64,000 nucleotides of DNA from contig CAXXVA010000003.1 of assembly GCA_963675365.2 (NCBI GenBank), positions 806,001 to 870,000 on the forward strand, given 5' to 3'. Below, piece by piece: positions 17,641-31,323 of this stretch (position 1 is its first letter; every line of letters starts with the position of its first letter). The translations under genes and the position numbers were made by a program. The notes under the pieces are model-generated. The model had not been told where the DNA came from. It ran no database searches and saw only the letters and a program-made list of their open reading frames with translations. This DNA is from CAXXOK01 sp963675365 (GTDB lineage Bacteria; Bacillota; Clostridia; Christensenellales; Aristaeellaceae).

Positions 17641-19048
17641 GGCGGGACCCTCCTTGATTCATGTGTTCGTGTTCGTTCATCTGTTCGTTCAACTGGTTTA
17701 TGTTTCCGCAGCCCATCGTCAGCACCAGGTCGCCGGGCTGCCAATGCGCGCGCAGGTATGCTTCAGTGTCGTCAAACGTCGGGGTGTGCACGGCGTTTAC
17801 GCCGTTGTTAATCATTCCGCTGATGATATCCGCTGTGAATATATCGCCGGGGTCCTTTTCACGCGCGGCGTAAATATCGGTCACCAGCGTAATATCGGCA
17901 TCCTGCGTGCAGGTAAAATATTGCGGCAGCATTTTTTTCACACGGCTGTACGTATGCGGCTGCATCACGGCCCAAAGCCTGTTGTGAGGTTGTAGCTTCG
18001 CGATGGAAAGCGCGTTTTGCATTTCGGCCGGGTTGTGCCCGTAATCGTGGTAAAGCTTGACGCCGTCGATAACGCCCGTCAGTTCAAACCGCCGTTTCGC
18101 ACCCTGAAACTCCGAAAGCGCTTTGCATACCTTCAGCATATCAAGCCCGAGCGAAACGGCACAGGCCGCGGCCGCGAGCGCGTTGTACACGTTGAATTGA
18201 CCGCCGACCTTGAGCGCTACGCGCCCGAGGGGTTCTCCGTGACGCATCAGAGCAAACGATCCGTGGCCGAGTTCGTTATAGGAAACGCCAGCCGCATAGA
18301 CGTCGCTTTCGTCATTCATGCCATAGGTCAGCGTTTTGCAGGAAAGAGCCTGTAAAAGGTTCACGACGCGAACGTCGTCCCCGTTGCCGATGACCGTGCC
18401 GCTGCCGGGCACCTTTGCGAGGAAGTCTCCGAACGACGACTGGATATGGTCGATGTCGCGGAAAAAATCCAGGTGATCCTCGTCGATATTGGTAATCACG
18501 GCGACGTCGGGCCGCAGATGCATGAAGCTTAAATTAAACTCGCAGGCCTCGGTTAAAAAGATATCGCCTCCGCCTGTGCGTACGTTGCCGCCGATCAGGT
18601 CGAGGCTGCCCCCGATATGGATGCTCGGGTCGGTTTCCGCTGCCATGAGAACCTGTGCGATCATCGAAGTAGTCGTGGTCTTCCCGTGGGTGCCGCAAAC
18701 GCCGACGGCAGTGGGGGAACCGTCCATCATTTGTCCGAGCAGCTCCGCCCGTTCGATCGACGGGATTCCAAGGCGGACCGCTTCCGCGCGCTCCGCGTTA
18801 TCGGCGGAGACCGCGACGGTATAGATAATCAAATCGGCGTCTTGAACGTTCCGTTCATGATGGCCGATGACGACGGGTATGCCCATCGCGCGCAGACCTT
18901 TGGTTGTGTAGGTTTCCAGATTGTCGCTGCCGGAAAGAGCATAACCCTTTTCATGCAGCATCCGCGCCAGTCCGCTCATGCTGCTGCCGCCGATGCCGAT
19001 CATATGGACGCGTTTATGCAGATAGTCTTTGATATGGGGGTTTGCCAA
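17630..19048 (-). CDS. murC: UDP-N-acetylmuramate--L-alanine ligase
   Basis: 472 residues from TTG 19046-19048, preceded by GGAAGG; the longer frame lacks a ribosome site. It attaches L-Ala to UDP-MurNAc, the first peptide step. Motifs: HMIGIGGSSMSGLARML near the start, ATP loop GVCGTHGKTTTTSM near residue 110, NIDEDHLDFF and HDYGHNPAEM. The length is normal. It heads its own unit rather than lying in the dcw cluster 3 kb away on the same strand, and is translationally coupled to the solute-binding protein. Confidence 0.94.
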   Translation of the reverse strand: MANPHIKDYLHKRVHMIGIGGSSMSGLARMLHEKGYALSGSDNLETYTTKGLRAMGIPVVIGHHERNVQDADLIIYTVAVSADNAERAEAVRLGIPSIERAELLGQMMDGSPTAVGVCGTHGKTTTTSMIAQVLMAAETDPSIHIGGSLDLIGGNVRTGGGDIFLTEACEFNLSFMHLRPDVAVITNIDEDHLDFFRDIDHIQSSFGDFLAKVPGSGTVIGNGDDVRVVNLLQALSCKTLTYGMNDESDVYAAGVSYNELGHGSFALMRHGEPLGRVALKVGGQFNVYNALAAAACAVSLGLDMLKVCKALSEFQGAKRRFELTGVIDGVKLYHDYGHNPAEMQNALSIAKLQPHNRLWAVMQPHTYSRVKKMLPQYFTCTQDADITLVTDIYAAREKDPGDIFTADIISGMINNGVNAVHTPTFDDTEAYLRAHWQPGDLVLTMGCGNINQLNEQMNEHEHMNQGGSRHAE

Positions 19049-19079
19049 ACGATCACGCCTTCCTGCGATTTCAGACCTT

Positions 19080-19107
19080 ATTATACGCAGATAGCACAAA
19101 AAGACAA
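19080..19107 (-). promoter_or_regulatory. Promoter for murC unit
   Basis: On the minus strand TTGTCT (19102-19107), 16 bp, TATAAT (19080-19085), about 30 bp before the murC start. Confidence 0.6.
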
Positions 19108-19283
19108 GTAACGGTTCGATTTCAGTTTTTCGGCGGGTTTATTTTTACATTTGCAGGGAATTCCGCGGCTCCAAAAAGCGGTTGAAACTGAAGAAAATAC
19201 GATGCAAAATTATAACATTAAAATACAACTTGTATTATCTATCGATACTCTGTAAACAAAACTGTACTTATTATGTATCCGAG
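19108..19283. other. Intergenic control region between murC and gltB
   Basis: AT-rich divergent spacer, part of a 337-bp gap without a gene. Besides the two outward promoters it holds the perfect palindrome at 19222-19236. I see no small gene or riboswitch in it. Confidence 0.6.
19222..19236. promoter_or_regulatory. Perfect palindrome, candidate gltB operator
   Basis: AATACAA-C-TTGTATT, a 15-bp perfect inverted repeat. The half-site TTGTATT recurs at 19284-19290, where it forms the gltB -35 box, 62 bp downstream start-to-half-site. This arrangement suggests a regulator bound at both places. Which regulator is unknown; GltC/LysR-type or another nitrogen or redox factor would fit. Confidence 0.6.
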
Positions 19284-19312
19284 TTGTATTAAAAGTATGC
19301 GGGTGCTATAAT
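19284..19312 (+). promoter_or_regulatory. gltBD promoter
   Basis: TTGTAT (19284-19289), 17 bp, TATAAT (19307-19312). The start codon at 19386 leaves a leader of about 65 nt that includes a T-rich stretch after GCGCGC; whether this is an attenuator is unclear. Confidence 0.8.
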
Positions 19313-19385
19313 GGTTAGGCGCTCAAAGAAGAGGTATCATTTTGCGCGCTTTTTTATTACTCTCAATCGAAGCGGAGGACTCTGC

Positions 19386-23898
<4,513 letters not shown>

Positions 23899-23906
<8 letters not shown>

Positions 23907-25362
23907 GCTGTTAGGATTTTTAGAATACGAGCGCTGCCTGCCGGCGGACCGCGATCCGCTGGAACGGCTGAACGACTGGAACGAGATTCATAAAAGGCTC
24001 CCCTTGGAGGAACAGAAGGAGCAGGCGGCGCGCTGCATGTACTGCGGCATTCCGTTTTGCCAAAACGGCTTGATGATCGGCGGCGCCGTATCGGGCTGCC
24101 CGCTTGGTAATCTGATCCCCGAATGGAACGATCTTCTCTACCGCGACCAGTGGAACGCGGCTGCCGACAGGCTGCTGCATACCGATAGCTTTCCGGAGTT
24201 CACGGGCCGCGTATGTCCGGCGCCGTGCGAAGGCGCGTGCACCTGCGGCATCTATCAGCCGCCCGTTACCATCCGCCAGAACGAGCTGATGCTGATCGAG
24301 CGCGCGTTTGAAAGCGGACATTTACAGCCGCGCATTCCCAAGCACCGTTCCGGCAAACGCGTTGCCGTGGTCGGATCCGGTCCAGCCGGGCTTGCGGCGG
24401 CGGACGTACTGAACCAGTTCGGCCATCAGGTTACGGTGTTCGAGCGGGAAAACCGCGTGGGCGGGCTTCTGATGTACGGCATCCCCAACATGAAGCTGGA
24501 TAAGAAGGTTATCGACCGCCGAATCGACATCATGCAAAAAGAAGGCATTGCCTTTGAGGTCAATGCCAACATCGGCGTCAATAAGCCCGTGAGTGACCTG
24601 CAAAAGAATTTCGACGCCATCGTGCTTTGCTGCGGCAGCACCAAGCCGCGCGATCTGAACGTACCCGGCCGCGAGGGCAAGGGCGTGGTTTTCGCCGTGG
24701 ACTACCTGACCCTGGCCACCAAAAAGCTTTTGGACAAATCCGTTGAATTGCCCGGCGATATGAACGCAAAGGGCAAAAACGTCATCGTCATCGGCGGCGG
24801 CGATACGGGCACGGACTGCGTTGGCACAGCGCTTCGGCAGGGCTGTGAAACCGTGGTGCAGTTCGAGATCATGCCCGAGCCCGGCAAAGAACGCGCGCAA
24901 AGCAACCCCTGGCCGGAGTACCCGCGCGTACTGAAGATCGACTACGCCCAGGAAGAGGCGATCGCCAAGTACGGCAAGGACCCCCGCAATTACCTGCTCA
25001 GCGCCAAGGAGATCGTCCGCAAACCGGACGGTTCGATCGAAAAAGTCGTTACCGAACAGATCGAATGGGTGAAGGGCGATACCGGTCGTATGATGCCCAA
25101 ACCCGTCGAAGGCACGCAAAAGGAATGGAAAGCGGACCTGATCCTGCTGGCAATGGGTTACCTTGGCCCGGAAGATACGCTGCCCAACGCGCTGAAACTG
25201 AAACAGGACGGGCGCTCTAACGTAGAAGCCGATTGCTTCGCTACAAGCCAAAAGGGCGTTTTCGTCGCCGGGGACATGCACTCGGGCCAGAGCCTGGTGG
25301 TGCGCGCGATCAACGAAGGCCAGCTGGCAGCGGCGGCCTGCCACAAAAGCCTGAGCGAATAA
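23899..25362 (+). CDS. gltD: Glutamate synthase, small subunit
   Basis: 487 residues from ATG 23899, just inside gltB and with AGGAGG upstream. It passes electrons from NAD(P)H to GltB. An N-terminal Fe-S domain has CMYCGIPFC and CPAPCEGACTCG cysteines; FAD loop VVGSGPAGLAAA near residue 155; NAD(P)H loop VIGGGDTGTDC near 300; late FAD contact GVFVAGDMHSGQSLVVRAI. The operon ends in a strong terminator. Confidence 0.96.
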
Positions 25363-25379
25363 CATGGATTTCAATTGTT

Positions 25380-25422
25380 ACAAGCCGCCAAAACGGATTT
25401 CGCTTTGGCGGCTTGTTTCTTT
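25380..25422 (+). terminator. Terminator of gltBD
   Basis: ACAAGCCGCCAAA (25380-25392) pairs perfectly with TTTGGCGGCTTGT (25404-25416), then TTCTTT. The next promoter overlaps its 3' arm. Confidence 0.93.
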
Positions 25423-25441
25423 AAGGTTTGGGTTGTATAAT
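25413..25441 (+). promoter_or_regulatory. Promoter for DUF951-sipS
   Basis: TTGTTT (25413-25418), 17 bp, TATAAT (25436-25441). The -35 lies inside the gltD terminator arm. Confidence 0.75.
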
Positions 25442-25472
25442 GTTGCATAGCTGAGCGGCAATACAGGAGGCT

Positions 25473-25715
25473 ATGATGGACGAGATCCGTTTGGATGACG
25501 TCGTACAGATGCGAAAATCACACCCCTGCGGCAGCGACCAATGGCGGGTGATCCGTATCGGCGCCGACGTGAAGATCAAATGCCTTGGCTGCGGCAGGAT
25601 CGTGATGCTGGACCGATCCGTTTTTGTTAAGCGCAGAAAAAAGGTCCTGCAGCCCGGCCCGGTGCCGGAAGCCGAAACATTGCGGCAGATGCGAAACGAA
25701 GGGAGACAAGCTTAA
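25473..25715 (+). CDS. DUF951 protein
   Basis: 80 residues, small and basic. It shows the family pattern DVVQMRKSHPCGSDQW and KCLGCGRIVMLDR, where conserved Cys residues (HPCG, CLGC) may bind zinc. In Firmicutes it is often near rpsF/ssb or chromosome-segregation genes; its function is unknown. The start ATGATG follows GGAGG; either ATG is possible. Its stop overlaps the signal peptidase start by one base (TAATG). Confidence 0.87.
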   Translation: MMDEIRLDDVVQMRKSHPCGSDQWRVIRIGADVKIKCLGCGRIVMLDRSVFVKRRKKVLQPGPVPEAETLRQMRNEGRQA

Positions 25716-26305
25716 TGGCAAAAGCAAAACAGCCAAAGAAAAAATTCTCCGAGATGACGCCGGAAGAGAAAAAGAAGATGATCATTAAAGAAACGATCAG
25801 CTGGATCCTGACGCTCGGTTCCGCCGTCATCATCGCGCTTTGCATCCGCGGCTTCGTGTTCGAGCCCGTCATCGTGGACGGTGAAAGCATGCGCAATACC
25901 CTGCAGGATCACGAGCTGATGTTCGTGACGAAATATGATTATATCTTAGGCGAGCCACAAAGCGGGGACGTCGTCATCTGCAAATACCCCGAAAGCACCA
26001 AAAATTATGTCAAGCGTTTGATCGGCCTGCCGGGCGATACGATCGAGATCGTCAACCATACCGTGTACAGAAACGGCGAGGCCCTGCCGGAAACCTACCT
26101 GACCCCGGAATTGAACAACGGAGCGTTCTATGCCAATATGGCGGAGAGGGTGCTGGGACCGGACGAGTATTTCGTTATGGGGGACAACCGCGACAACAGC
26201 CGCGACAGCCGGTCTTCCAGCGTCGGTACCCTCACGCGCAGCCAAATCAGGGGGCACGTGCGGTTTGTGTTCTTCCCGTTTGACAGTATGCGAAGTATAG
26301 AATAG
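25715..26305 (+). CDS. lepB: Signal peptidase I
   Basis: 196 residues. An N-terminal Lys-rich cytoplasmic segment is followed by one transmembrane helix (ILTLGSAVIIALCIRGFVF). The catalytic Ser lies in VDGESMRNTL and the general-base Lys in YVKRLIGLPGD. The box MGDNRDNSRDSR is characteristic. It cleaves Sec signal peptides on the outer face, which suits the several secreted proteins in this window. GGGAGACAAGCTTA precedes the ATG. Confidence 0.95.
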   Translation: MAKAKQPKKKFSEMTPEEKKKMIIKETISWILTLGSAVIIALCIRGFVFEPVIVDGESMRNTLQDHELMFVTKYDYILGEPQSGDVVICKYPESTKNYVKRLIGLPGDTIEIVNHTVYRNGEALPETYLTPELNNGAFYANMAERVLGPDEYFVMGDNRDNSRDSRSSSVGTLTRSQIRGHVRFVFFPFDSMRSIE

Positions 26306-26306
26306 C

Positions 26307-26335
26307 TTGCCGACTGAACGGGAATTGGGTATAAT
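26307..26335 (+). promoter_or_regulatory. Promoter for foldase lipoprotein
   Basis: TTGCCG (26307-26312), 17 bp, TATAAT (26330-26335). Confidence 0.75.
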
Positions 26336-26377
26336 ACGCTGGTGTGCAAAAATAGATCATAAGGAGAGACTTGCGAT

Positions 26378-27745
26378 ATGCGCAAATATACGATTTTGGT
26401 GGCTTTGATGGCGTTTATCATTGCCGTGACGTCCAGCTGCGGGTTGATCGTCAAGGATACGGCGGTGGATGCGCAAACGGTCATTATCGAGGTGGCGGGC
26501 GAAAAGATCGTCAAATCGGTCGTACAGCAAACCATAGAAAACGTGTTGGATTATCAGGAATATATATACAGCCTGTATGGCTATACCTTCGACCGCACAG
26601 ACGCGGATTCCATTGCATCCGCGCAGGATACGGCGATCAATTCCCTGATTGAGGAAGCCGTAACCAACCAGAAGATCGTGGAATACGGCTTAGACCAGTT
26701 CACCGACGAGGAACTTGCGGCGATCAACCAGAGCGTTGAGGACACCTACGCGGGATACATCGACACGGTGAAAACACAGTATTTCGCCGACAGCGAACTG
26801 ACCGGCGAGGAACTGGACGCCGCTGTGGAAGCCAAGCTTCTGGAGATCGGATACAGTTCCAGGGAAAGCCTGTTGGAACAGCAGAAATCGTCCGAGGAGC
26901 TTTCCAAGCTCAGGGATATGATCGTCAAGGACGTTACGGTCTCCGAAGATGAAATCACAGCGCAGTACAACGAAGGCGTTTCCCAGCAGATGACGGACTA
27001 TGCATCCGACCTTACACAGTATGCTTCCGATGTAAGCAGCGGGGCGATCATTTACTTCCAGCCCCACGATTACCGCTATGTGAAGAACCTGCTGATCAAG
27101 ATCAGCGACGACGACAGAACGCAGCTGAGCACCTTAAGCTCCCAGATCACCAGCGATCAGGATACCCTGACTTCCATTGAGGAAGCCATCGCGGCGCTGC
27201 CAGAAGATCCGACGACCGATACAGAAGACCAGCAAAAGACCCGCGAGGAGCTCACGGCGCAGATCGATACGCTCAACGCGGAGATTGCGGATCTGAACAC
27301 GCAGGCGGACGAACTGACCGCCGCGGCTTACGGCGCTATCCAGCCCACGGTGAACTTGGTGGAGGAGAAGATCAAGGCCGGCGAAGACTTTGACGCGCTG
27401 ATCGTGGAATACGGCGAGGACACGGGCATGACGGTCGAACCCCAGAAGTCCGAGGGCTATCTGGTGTGCGAAGGGCTGACGACGTATGTGACCGAGTTTG
27501 TTACCCAGGCGATGGCGCTTGAAAGCGTCGGGGATATCTCCGATCCGTTCCGTACGGTATACGGCGTGCATTTCCTGCAATATACCAGCGATCTGGACGC
27601 CGGAAAAGTATCCCTGAGCGCGATCCACGATCAGATCTCCGAGGAACTTCTGACCACCAAACAGAACGATACCTATGACGCGACCATCAGCCAGTGGGTA
27701 ACCGACGCGAACGCCAAGATTTATACCAACAGGCTTGCCGACTGA
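26378..27745 (+). CDS. SurA/PrsA-like foldase lipoprotein with split parvulin domain
   Basis: 455 residues. The signal sequence ends in a lipobox-like VTSSC, so the mature protein should be lipid-anchored at Cys21. A SurA_N-like helical region covers about 30-200. The parvulin (PpiC) part starts at YRYVKNLLIKI (near 230), but a predicted coiled coil of about 85 residues rich in Gln/Asp/Glu/Thr heptads interrupts it. The fold resumes at EKIKAGEDFDALIVEYGED and ends with a GVHFLQYTS strand. It would fold secreted proteins outside the membrane. Whether the split domain keeps isomerase activity is uncertain. AGGAGAG precedes the ATG and a terminator follows. Confidence 0.85.
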   Translation: MRKYTILVALMAFIIAVTSSCGLIVKDTAVDAQTVIIEVAGEKIVKSVVQQTIENVLDYQEYIYSLYGYTFDRTDADSIASAQDTAINSLIEEAVTNQKIVEYGLDQFTDEELAAINQSVEDTYAGYIDTVKTQYFADSELTGEELDAAVEAKLLEIGYSSRESLLEQQKSSEELSKLRDMIVKDVTVSEDEITAQYNEGVSQQMTDYASDLTQYASDVSSGAIIYFQPHDYRYVKNLLIKISDDDRTQLSTLSSQITSDQDTLTSIEEAIAALPEDPTTDTEDQQKTREELTAQIDTLNAEIADLNTQADELTAAAYGAIQPTVNLVEEKIKAGEDFDALIVEYGEDTGMTVEPQKSEGYLVCEGLTTYVTEFVTQAMALESVGDISDPFRTVYGVHFLQYTSDLDAGKVSLSAIHDQISEELLTTKQNDTYDATISQWVTDANAKIYTNRLAD

Positions 27746-27765
27746 CGCGATCACTGGTTCGGCAC

Positions 27766-27795
27766 AGCGCTTCACCGCGGGTGAAGCGCTTTTTT
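27766..27795 (+). terminator. Terminator of foldase gene
   Basis: AGCGCTTCACC-GCG-GGTGAAGCGCT followed by TTTTT. Confidence 0.93.
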
Positions 27796-27806
27796 CTGCC
27801 ATGCAA

Positions 27807-27835
27807 TTCGCACGGAGACGGAAATCTGCTATAAT
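27807..27835 (+). promoter_or_regulatory. Promoter for flippase-mazG
   Basis: TTCGCA (27807-27812), 17 bp, TATAAT (27830-27835). Confidence 0.65.
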
Positions 27836-27867
27836 GGGCAAGGAAACTTGAGGACGGGGGCAAAAAC

Positions 27868-29463
27868 TTGAGCACGAAACAGCAGTCCATCATCGGCGGC
27901 GTCACGGTGCTTGGCGTTACGGGGCTGATCTGCAAACTGATCGCGGTGCTCTACCGCATTCCGCTTGCCTGGCTGATAGGCGATCAGGGCATCGGCACCT
28001 ATCAGCTGGTGTTTCCGACCTATGCGCTTTTACTGACGATCTCCTCCGCCGGTCTGCCCGTTGCGATCAGCCGTATCGTCAGCTTCAACCTTGCCAAAGG
28101 CGATATCGTCAACACGCGGCGAACGTTAAAATTCGCGCTGCTGATCCTAACTGCCATCGGGATCATCGGCACCGTGCTGATGATCGCGTTTCGAACCTTC
28201 CTGTCGGAACGCGTCGGAGACCCGCTGACGGTATCCGGGTTCGTCGCTATCGCGCCGTCGGTCGCCATCGTGTGCACGATGAGCGCGTTTCGGGGCTACA
28301 TGCAGGGGCATCACGACATGCGGCCCACCGCGTTCAGCCAGCTGATCGAATCTGTCGGCAAGATCGTGATCGCGCTGCCGATGGCCTGGTTTGGCGCCAA
28401 AATGGGTATGGACGGCACGGACGGTATCAACATCGGTTATGCCGTGGCGGGCGCGCTACTGGGAACCTCCATTGCAGAAGTGGTCGCCCTGTTTTATATG
28501 TACGTTATCTTCCGCCGCAGGCGGCATGAAAACGACAGTTTGATTCAAAACCCGGATATTCCGATGAAGGGCTCAAAGGAGATCACCCGAAGGCTGTTGA
28601 CGCTTGCCATTCCCATCACCATCGGCGCAAGTATCGTTCCGCTTTCGCAGTTTATCGACTCCGGGATGATCGTCAACCGTCTGGTGGACGGCGCGGGCTT
28701 TGCGCGCGACGTCGCAAGGGCGATGTACGGCCGCTTTTCGGGATTTGTGATCACGCTGATCAACGTACCTACGGCGCTGGCGCTGGCGATCTCCATGAGC
28801 ATGGTGCCCGCGATTTCCGCCAACATGGCAAAGGGCGATACCTCGGCGGTGAAACGCTCGACCCACGCGGGGCTGCGGATGGCGTTCCTGCTGGGACTGC
28901 CCTGTAGCTTCGGGATGAGCATACTCGCCGAACCGATTCTGGCGGCGGTGTATCCGTTCACCTCGCATGAGGCGTTGCTGCAGACTGCGCAGCTACTGTC
29001 GTTTTCAAGCTTTACCATCATCCTGTTCACCGTGGTGCAGGCTACCAGCGGGATTTTGCAGGGGCTGCATAAGCAGCGCATTCCCATGTACACGCTGCTA
29101 GTCGGCGTCGGATTTAAGGTGCTGATCAACTATTTCGTCATCGCGACGCCGCAGATCAACATCCTTGGCGCCTCCATTGGCTCGCTGGTATGCTATGGGG
29201 CCAGCATGGGTCCCAACCTTTATTACGTGCACAAATACACGGGGCTGAAACCGGATCCGGTGCCGATCTTTGTCAAACCGTTAGTCGCTTCGCTTGTCAT
29301 GACCGGCGTGCTTTATCTGCTGATGGAAACCCTGCCACAAACCCGCCTGATCACGTTTGGACTGATTCTCATCGGCGCGGCGGTGTATGCCGCGGCGTCC
29401 ATCCTGATCGGTTCCATACAAAAAGATGAATTCAAAACGCTTTTAAAGAAGCTGAAAAAATAA
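27868..29463 (+). CDS. MOP-superfamily flippase (SpoVB/MurJ-like)
   Basis: 531 residues from TTG 27868, preceded by GGACGGGGG. About 14 membrane helices are visible as regular hydrophobic stretches, starting with GGVTVLGVTGLICKLIAVLYRI and GIGTYQLVFPTYALLL. The family includes SpoVB/YtgP and MurJ, which flip lipid-linked wall precursors outward. SpoVB-type is favoured from the start pattern and the polar loop before helix 7, but substrate cannot be told from sequence alone. The mazG gene follows after 14 bp. Confidence 0.87.
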   Translation: MSTKQQSIIGGVTVLGVTGLICKLIAVLYRIPLAWLIGDQGIGTYQLVFPTYALLLTISSAGLPVAISRIVSFNLAKGDIVNTRRTLKFALLILTAIGIIGTVLMIAFRTFLSERVGDPLTVSGFVAIAPSVAIVCTMSAFRGYMQGHHDMRPTAFSQLIESVGKIVIALPMAWFGAKMGMDGTDGINIGYAVAGALLGTSIAEVVALFYMYVIFRRRRHENDSLIQNPDIPMKGSKEITRRLLTLAIPITIGASIVPLSQFIDSGMIVNRLVDGAGFARDVARAMYGRFSGFVITLINVPTALALAISMSMVPAISANMAKGDTSAVKRSTHAGLRMAFLLGLPCSFGMSILAEPILAAVYPFTSHEALLQTAQLLSFSSFTIILFTVVQATSGILQGLHKQRIPMYTLLVGVGFKVLINYFVIATPQINILGASIGSLVCYGASMGPNLYYVHKYTGLKPDPVPIFVKPLVASLVMTGVLYLLMETLPQTRLITFGLILIGAAVYAAASILIGSIQKDEFKTLLKKLKK

Positions 29464-29477
29464 CGGAGGTTCAAGCG

Positions 29478-30935
29478 TTGCATTCCATCACTATCGTTTC
29501 GGTTTCCACAGGCGATCTCAATCTCTTAACCAAAGCCGCCCTAAATGCGCTGGAAACGCACAAACGCGTCGTTTTGCGTACGGATCGACATCCCGTGGCT
29601 GTCTACCTGAAGGAACGCGGGATACCCTTTGAAACGCTGGACGCGCTGTACGACGAGGCCGAAACATTCGACGCGTTTAACGGCGCGGCGGCGGAAACGC
29701 TGACCGGCGCGGCGGAAGCGGGGGACGTCCTGTACGCGGTTGCGGACGCGGCGACGGATTCCACCGTGGCGGCCCTGCTGAATAGTGTGGAAGACAGGGG
29801 AACGATCAGTATTCTACCCGGCGTCAGCCATGCGGACCGCTGCCTGGCATTGGCCCAGGCGGACGCGCAGGATATCCGCCTGTCTTCGGCGGAAACCTTT
29901 CTGACGGCGGACGATTTAAACCCGCGGATCTCCTGCTTTTTATCCGAACTGCATTCGGGCGCCTGCGCGGGCGCCTGCAAGATCAAGCTTCTGGAGCTCT
30001 TGGACGATGATACGGAAATCTTTTTCTTCACCGGCGGGGAAGACGGCAGTCTGCAAATGCGAAGAATTCCGCTGTATGCGCTGGACAGGCAGGATCGTTA
30101 CGACCATCTGACGGCGATGCTGTATATCGCAAAACCGCTTGAGGAACGAAAGCGCTTCGGTATGGACGATCTGCATGCCGTCATGCGCCGCCTGCGCTCC
30201 AGAGACGGCTGTCCCTGGGACCAGGAACAGACGCACGAAAGCCTGCTGACCAACCTGCTGGAGGAGAGCTACGAGTTCATCGAAGCCGCCAGGGAACAGG
30301 ACGCGGAGCATATGAGCGAGGAGCTTGGCGACGTGCTGTTGCAGATCATGTTCCACGCGGTGATCGCCGCGCAGTGCGGGGAATTCACCCTGTCGGATGT
30401 GACGACCGCCGTGACGTCCAAGCTGATCGTGCGCCATCCGCACGTTTTTGGGAACGTCAAGGCGGATACCGCGTCGCAGGTCCTGGACAACTGGGAGAAC
30501 ATCAAGCGCAAGCAGCGCGGGATTGAGTCGATCGCCGGCGCCATGGACAACGTTTCCAAAGGACTGAGTGCCACCATGCGCGCTTCTAAGGTGCAGCATA
30601 AGGCCGCGAAGGTCGGGTTTGACTTCCCGGACGCGCTCTCGGCCCTTGACAAGGTCAGGGAAGAGGCCGCCGAAGTGCTTGCGAGTATTGACAAAGGAAC
30701 GAACACGGAAGAAGAACTCGGCGATCTGCTGTTTTCCGTGATCAACGTCGCCAGGCTTTCCGGGGTGAACCCGGATATCGCGCTGACCGCCGCGGCCGAT
30801 AAATTCATCCGGCGTTTCCGGGGCATGGAAAACAGGGTGAAAAGTGAAGGAAAATCAATAGGGGACTTGACTTTGAGCGAAATGGATGTATACTGGACTG
30901 AAGAGAAGCACATTTCCATGAACAACGAGGATTGA
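29478..30935 (+). CDS. mazG: YabN-like MazG nucleotide pyrophosphohydrolase
   Basis: 485 residues from TTG 29478 with GGAGG upstream. The N-terminal 220 residues look like a decayed tetrapyrrole-methylase (YabN) domain: VSVSTGDLNLLTKAA stands where GxGxGD normally lies. The C-terminal half has two MazG modules; the first has CPWDQEQTHESL and metal-binding Glu in LLEESYEFIEAA and EELGDVLLQIMFHA, the second EEAAEVLASI and EELGDLLFSVINVARL. It probably hydrolyses NTPs or damaged nucleotides. In B. subtilis yabN sits beside spoVB (yabM), the same order as here. Confidence 0.93.
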   Translation: MHSITIVSVSTGDLNLLTKAALNALETHKRVVLRTDRHPVAVYLKERGIPFETLDALYDEAETFDAFNGAAAETLTGAAEAGDVLYAVADAATDSTVAALLNSVEDRGTISILPGVSHADRCLALAQADAQDIRLSSAETFLTADDLNPRISCFLSELHSGACAGACKIKLLELLDDDTEIFFFTGGEDGSLQMRRIPLYALDRQDRYDHLTAMLYIAKPLEERKRFGMDDLHAVMRRLRSRDGCPWDQEQTHESLLTNLLEESYEFIEAAREQDAEHMSEELGDVLLQIMFHAVIAAQCGEFTLSDVTTAVTSKLIVRHPHVFGNVKADTASQVLDNWENIKRKQRGIESIAGAMDNVSKGLSATMRASKVQHKAAKVGFDFPDALSALDKVREEAAEVLASIDKGTNTEEELGDLLFSVINVARLSGVNPDIALTAAADKFIRRFRGMENRVKSEGKSIGDLTLSEMDVYWTEEKHISMNNED

Positions 30936-30968
30936 TTTGCGCTTTTCTGCTGGATACTCCAGCGCAAA
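30936..30968 (+). other. Hairpin upstream of HU
   Basis: TTTGCG pairs with CGCAAA, enclosing CTGGA-TAC-TCCAG with an 8-nt bulge. There is no T-tract, so it is probably a leader structure or a processing site rather than a terminator. No clear HU promoter was found. Confidence 0.4.
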
Positions 30969-31002
30969 CATTGCATTATCATAATTAAGGAGGATCTATC
31001 AC

Positions 31003-31275
31003 ATGAACAAAGCTGAATTAACTGCTGCCATCGTGAAAAAGACCGGATTCACCAAGAAAGACGCCGAAAAAGCGCTCAGCGCCGTCACCGACGTTATCGC
31101 GGATGCTCTTAAAAAGGGCGACAAGGTTCAGATCGTTGGTTTTGGTTCTTTTGAAGTTCGCAAACGTCCCGCCCGTGTCGCCAGGAACCCCCGCACCGGC
31201 GAGCAGATCAAGATTGCCGCTTCCAAAGCGCCCGTGTTCAAAGCAGGCAAAGGCCTCAAGGACAGCGTGAACTAA
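31003..31275 (+). CDS. hup: DNA-binding protein HU
   Basis: 90 residues, the standard HU length. MNKAELTAAIVKKTGFTKKDAEKAL and the DNA-clasping arm GFGSFEVRKRPARVARNPRTGE are conserved, with the intercalating Pro in RNPRTG. It bends and compacts DNA as a homodimer. Excellent AAGGAGG site. A terminator follows. Confidence 0.97.
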   Translation: MNKAELTAAIVKKTGFTKKDAEKALSAVTDVIADALKKGDKVQIVGFGSFEVRKRPARVARNPRTGEQIKIAASKAPVFKAGKGLKDSVN

Positions 31276-31292
31276 CAATACAACAGCAATTC

Positions 31293-31323
31293 AACGCCCG
31301 CATCCAGCATGCGGGCGTTCTTT
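31293..31323 (+). terminator. Terminator of HU
   Basis: AACGCCCGCAT-CCAGC-ATGCGGGCGTT then CTTT. The next gene begins within or right after it. Confidence 0.85.

Noticed and set aside
30936..30968. Terminator between mazG and HU
   Set aside because: The hairpin lacks a T-tract and has a large bulge; kept only as a low-confidence leader structure.
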